This document shows, piece by piece, positions 13,678 to 14,688 of a stretch of DNA of 14,688 nt. Below the pieces are notes generated by a model, which was not told where the DNA came from, made no database searches, and saw only the letters and a list, made by a program, of their open reading frames with translations. The translations under genes and the position numbers were made by a program. Numbering within the stretch: position 1 is the first letter of the stretch; each line of letters opens with the position of its first letter. This stretch comes from CAYWVK01 sp964461865 (lineage in GTDB: Bacteria; Patescibacteriota; Microgenomatia; Levybacterales; UBA12049): assembly GCA_964461865.1 (NCBI GenBank), contig CAYWVK010000013.1:1-14688 (forward strand). Reading direction: 5' to 3'.

Positions 13678-14609
13678 TTTTTATTTCCACTGTGAAAGCT
13701 TTTATGAATATTTTTTAATTGCGGATTTGTAACATGTGTATATATTTGTGTGGTTGCAATATTTTTATGCCCAAGCATCTCCTGAACAGACCTCAAATCC
13801 GCTCCGTTTGTTAAAAGATCTGTTGCAAATGAGTGTCGTAGTGTATGAACCGTTGGCTCAATTGGAAGCCTTGCCAATCTTGCATATTTTTTAACAATTC
13901 GCTCAATACTTCTTACCGTTAATCTCATTTTTTCCCCTTGGTTTTCAAAAATCTCTTTTCCTGAATATCTAATAAAAAGAGGTTTGAAAACATCTTCTCT
14001 TTTATCTAAATAGCGCTTAATCCAATCAGCAGCTCTATCAGAAACAAAAACTAACCTTAGCTTCCTGCCTTTACCAATAACTCCAAATTCTCGTCTTTCC
14101 AAATTTATTTTATCTTTATTCAAACTTACTAATTCCGAAACACGCAGTCCTGTTGAAAATAAAAGCTCTAAAATTGCTCTATCTCTTAATCCGTCAATTC
14201 TTGAGGTATCGATTGTCACCATCATTCTATCTATTTGATCCTTTGCTAAAAATTTAAGCGATCGGCTCTCAACTTTTGGTAAATCAATCTTTGAAGGCTC
14301 AAGTGTTTTATAATCGTTTTTTATTAAAAACCTCAAAAAAGACCTAAGCGCTATTACGTAATAATTTTGGGTTACTCTTTGTAAGGTAAGCCCTTTAGCG
14401 TCAACTCTGTTTGATAAAAAAACTCTATATTTCCTAACAACAGAAAGATCTATGTCTTTTATAGTATTCCCTGGTAGGGAAGTAGTAAGCCATTCTGCAA
14501 ACACTTTTAGATAATGTCTATAGTCACGAATAGTTAACTTTGAACAATTTTTTTCTATTTCTAAATATTCTAAAAATTGATCAATTAATTCAGGCAGATT
14601 GTTGCTCAT
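13674..14609 (-). CDS. XerC/XerD-family tyrosine site-specific recombinase
   Basis: Tyrosine recombinases of this type resolve chromosome dimers at dif; related enzymes integrate mobile DNA. The 311 residues match the XerC/XerD length (about 300). The N-terminal SAM-like core-binding domain spans about 3-96, and the catalytic domain about 115-300. All six catalytic positions are visible: Arg156 ('GLRVSEL'), Lys180 ('GKGRK'), His255 and Arg258 ('HTLRHSFA'), His281 ('LGHKN') and the nucleophile Tyr290 ('YTHV'). The ATG at 14609 is the first possible start, as an in-frame TAG lies 7-9 nt upstream. The neighbours are housekeeping genes and there is no element boundary, so a chromosomal Xer is more likely than a prophage or transposon integrase. 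Whether it equals XerC or XerD cannot be told. The stop codon TAG overlaps the SIMPL TAA. Confidence 0.9.
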   Translation of the reverse strand: MSNNLPELIDQFLEYLEIEKNCSKLTIRDYRHYLKVFAEWLTTSLPGNTIKDIDLSVVRKYRVFLSNRVDAKGLTLQRVTQNYYVIALRSFLRFLIKNDYKTLEPSKIDLPKVESRSLKFLAKDQIDRMMVTIDTSRIDGLRDRAILELLFSTGLRVSELVSLNKDKINLERREFGVIGKGRKLRLVFVSDRAADWIKRYLDKREDVFKPLFIRYSGKEIFENQGEKMRLTVRSIERIVKKYARLARLPIEPTVHTLRHSFATDLLTNGADLRSVQEMLGHKNIATTQIYTHVTNPQLKNIHKSFHSGNKN

Positions 14610-14633
14610 ATTACGCTACTTAATACTAACAGG

Positions 14634-14667
14634 TTCATTTTGCGACGTGCTAATGTTGTAAAATGAA
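14634..14667. repeat. Inverted repeat upstream of xer
   Basis: TTCATTTT (14634-14641) and AAAATGAA (14660-14667) are perfect 8-bp inverted arms around an 18-nt spacer, 25 nt upstream of the xer ATG. The hexamer TGCGAC also occurs twice as a direct repeat (14641-14646 and 14676-14681). The arrangement could be an operator or recombinase site, but it is near the window edge and unproven. Nothing else was recognised in the 79 bases upstream of xer. Confidence 0.35.
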
Positions 14668-14688
14668 GCAGATAATGCGACTTTTTAT

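Noticed and set aside
13674..14609. Xer-type gene as an integrase marking a mobile element
   Set aside because: The length and domain layout match chromosomal XerC/XerD. The visible neighbours are housekeeping genes, and no tRNA target, duplicated att site or phage genes are seen. The right flank is outside the window, so this is not fully excluded.
14610..14688. A dif site next to xer
   Set aside because: A stretch on the minus strand (GTCGCATTAT then CATTTTAC) loosely resembles the two-arm dif layout, but too few positions match the known consensus to call it. Kept only as an unexplained inverted repeat.
1..14688. CRISPR arrays, rRNA or tRNA genes, riboswitches, insertion sequences
   Set aside because: Coding sequence fills nearly the whole window. 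The gaps are under 100 bases and hold only promoters and short inverted repeats. No regular spaced repeats or RNA-gene signatures were seen.

Overview
This AT-rich window looks like core genome of a Candidate Phyla Radiation (Patescibacteria) bacterium, possibly of the Microgenomates group. The inference rests on several things: a compact type IV pilus cluster in the order pilB-pilT-pilC, a very short DNA polymerase III delta'-like protein, a divergent FolD, almost no intergenic space, and promoters that sit directly on the start codons. TGA acts as a normal stop (for example at the ends of pilT and gyrA). This argues against the recoded Gracilibacteria/Absconditabacteria and against mycoplasmas.

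Layout from left to right. (1) Positions 1-3630, minus strand: a type IV pilus operon with pilB (extension ATPase), pilT (retraction ATPase) and pilC (inner-membrane platform protein, cut by the window edge). The three genes are joined by TAATG and ATGA overlaps. (2) Positions 3684-4322, plus: a truncated delta'-like clamp-loader protein, divergent from pilB. (3) Positions 4384-10936, plus: gyrB, then a proton-pumping membrane pyrophosphatase (hppA), then gyrA. hppA has a clear sigma70-type promoter of its own. (4) Positions 10926-11720: a divergent folD overlapping the end of gyrA. (5) Positions 11721-12827, minus: a GT87/DUF2029-like polytopic glycosyltransferase, whose stop codon abuts that of folD. 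(6) Positions 12919-13677, plus: a membrane-anchored SIMPL-domain protein, expressed divergently from the glycosyltransferase. (7) Positions 13674-14609, minus: a XerC/D-type tyrosine recombinase whose stop codon overlaps that of the SIMPL gene.

Functionally the window combines DNA topology and replication (GyrA, GyrB, delta'-like, Xer), DNA uptake or surface motility (PilBTC), membrane energetics (HppA), one-carbon metabolism (FolD) and the cell envelope (GT87, SIMPL). No stretch longer than 100 bases lacks a gene. I saw no rRNA, tRNA, CRISPR array, IS element or riboswitch.

I found no clearly new multi-gene system. The more interesting signals are regulatory. At least two genes (pilB and the SIMPL gene) have good -35/-10 boxes with exactly 7 nt between the -10 box and ATG, predicting leaderless mRNAs, and gyrB and hppA have predicted leaders of only about 7-8 nt. 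Divergent promoters overlap or abut, and AT-rich hairpins cover or adjoin several stop codons. At the protein level, FolD has lost the usual GRS cofactor motif, the delta' protein has no P-loop region, and PilT carries His in its Walker A loop.
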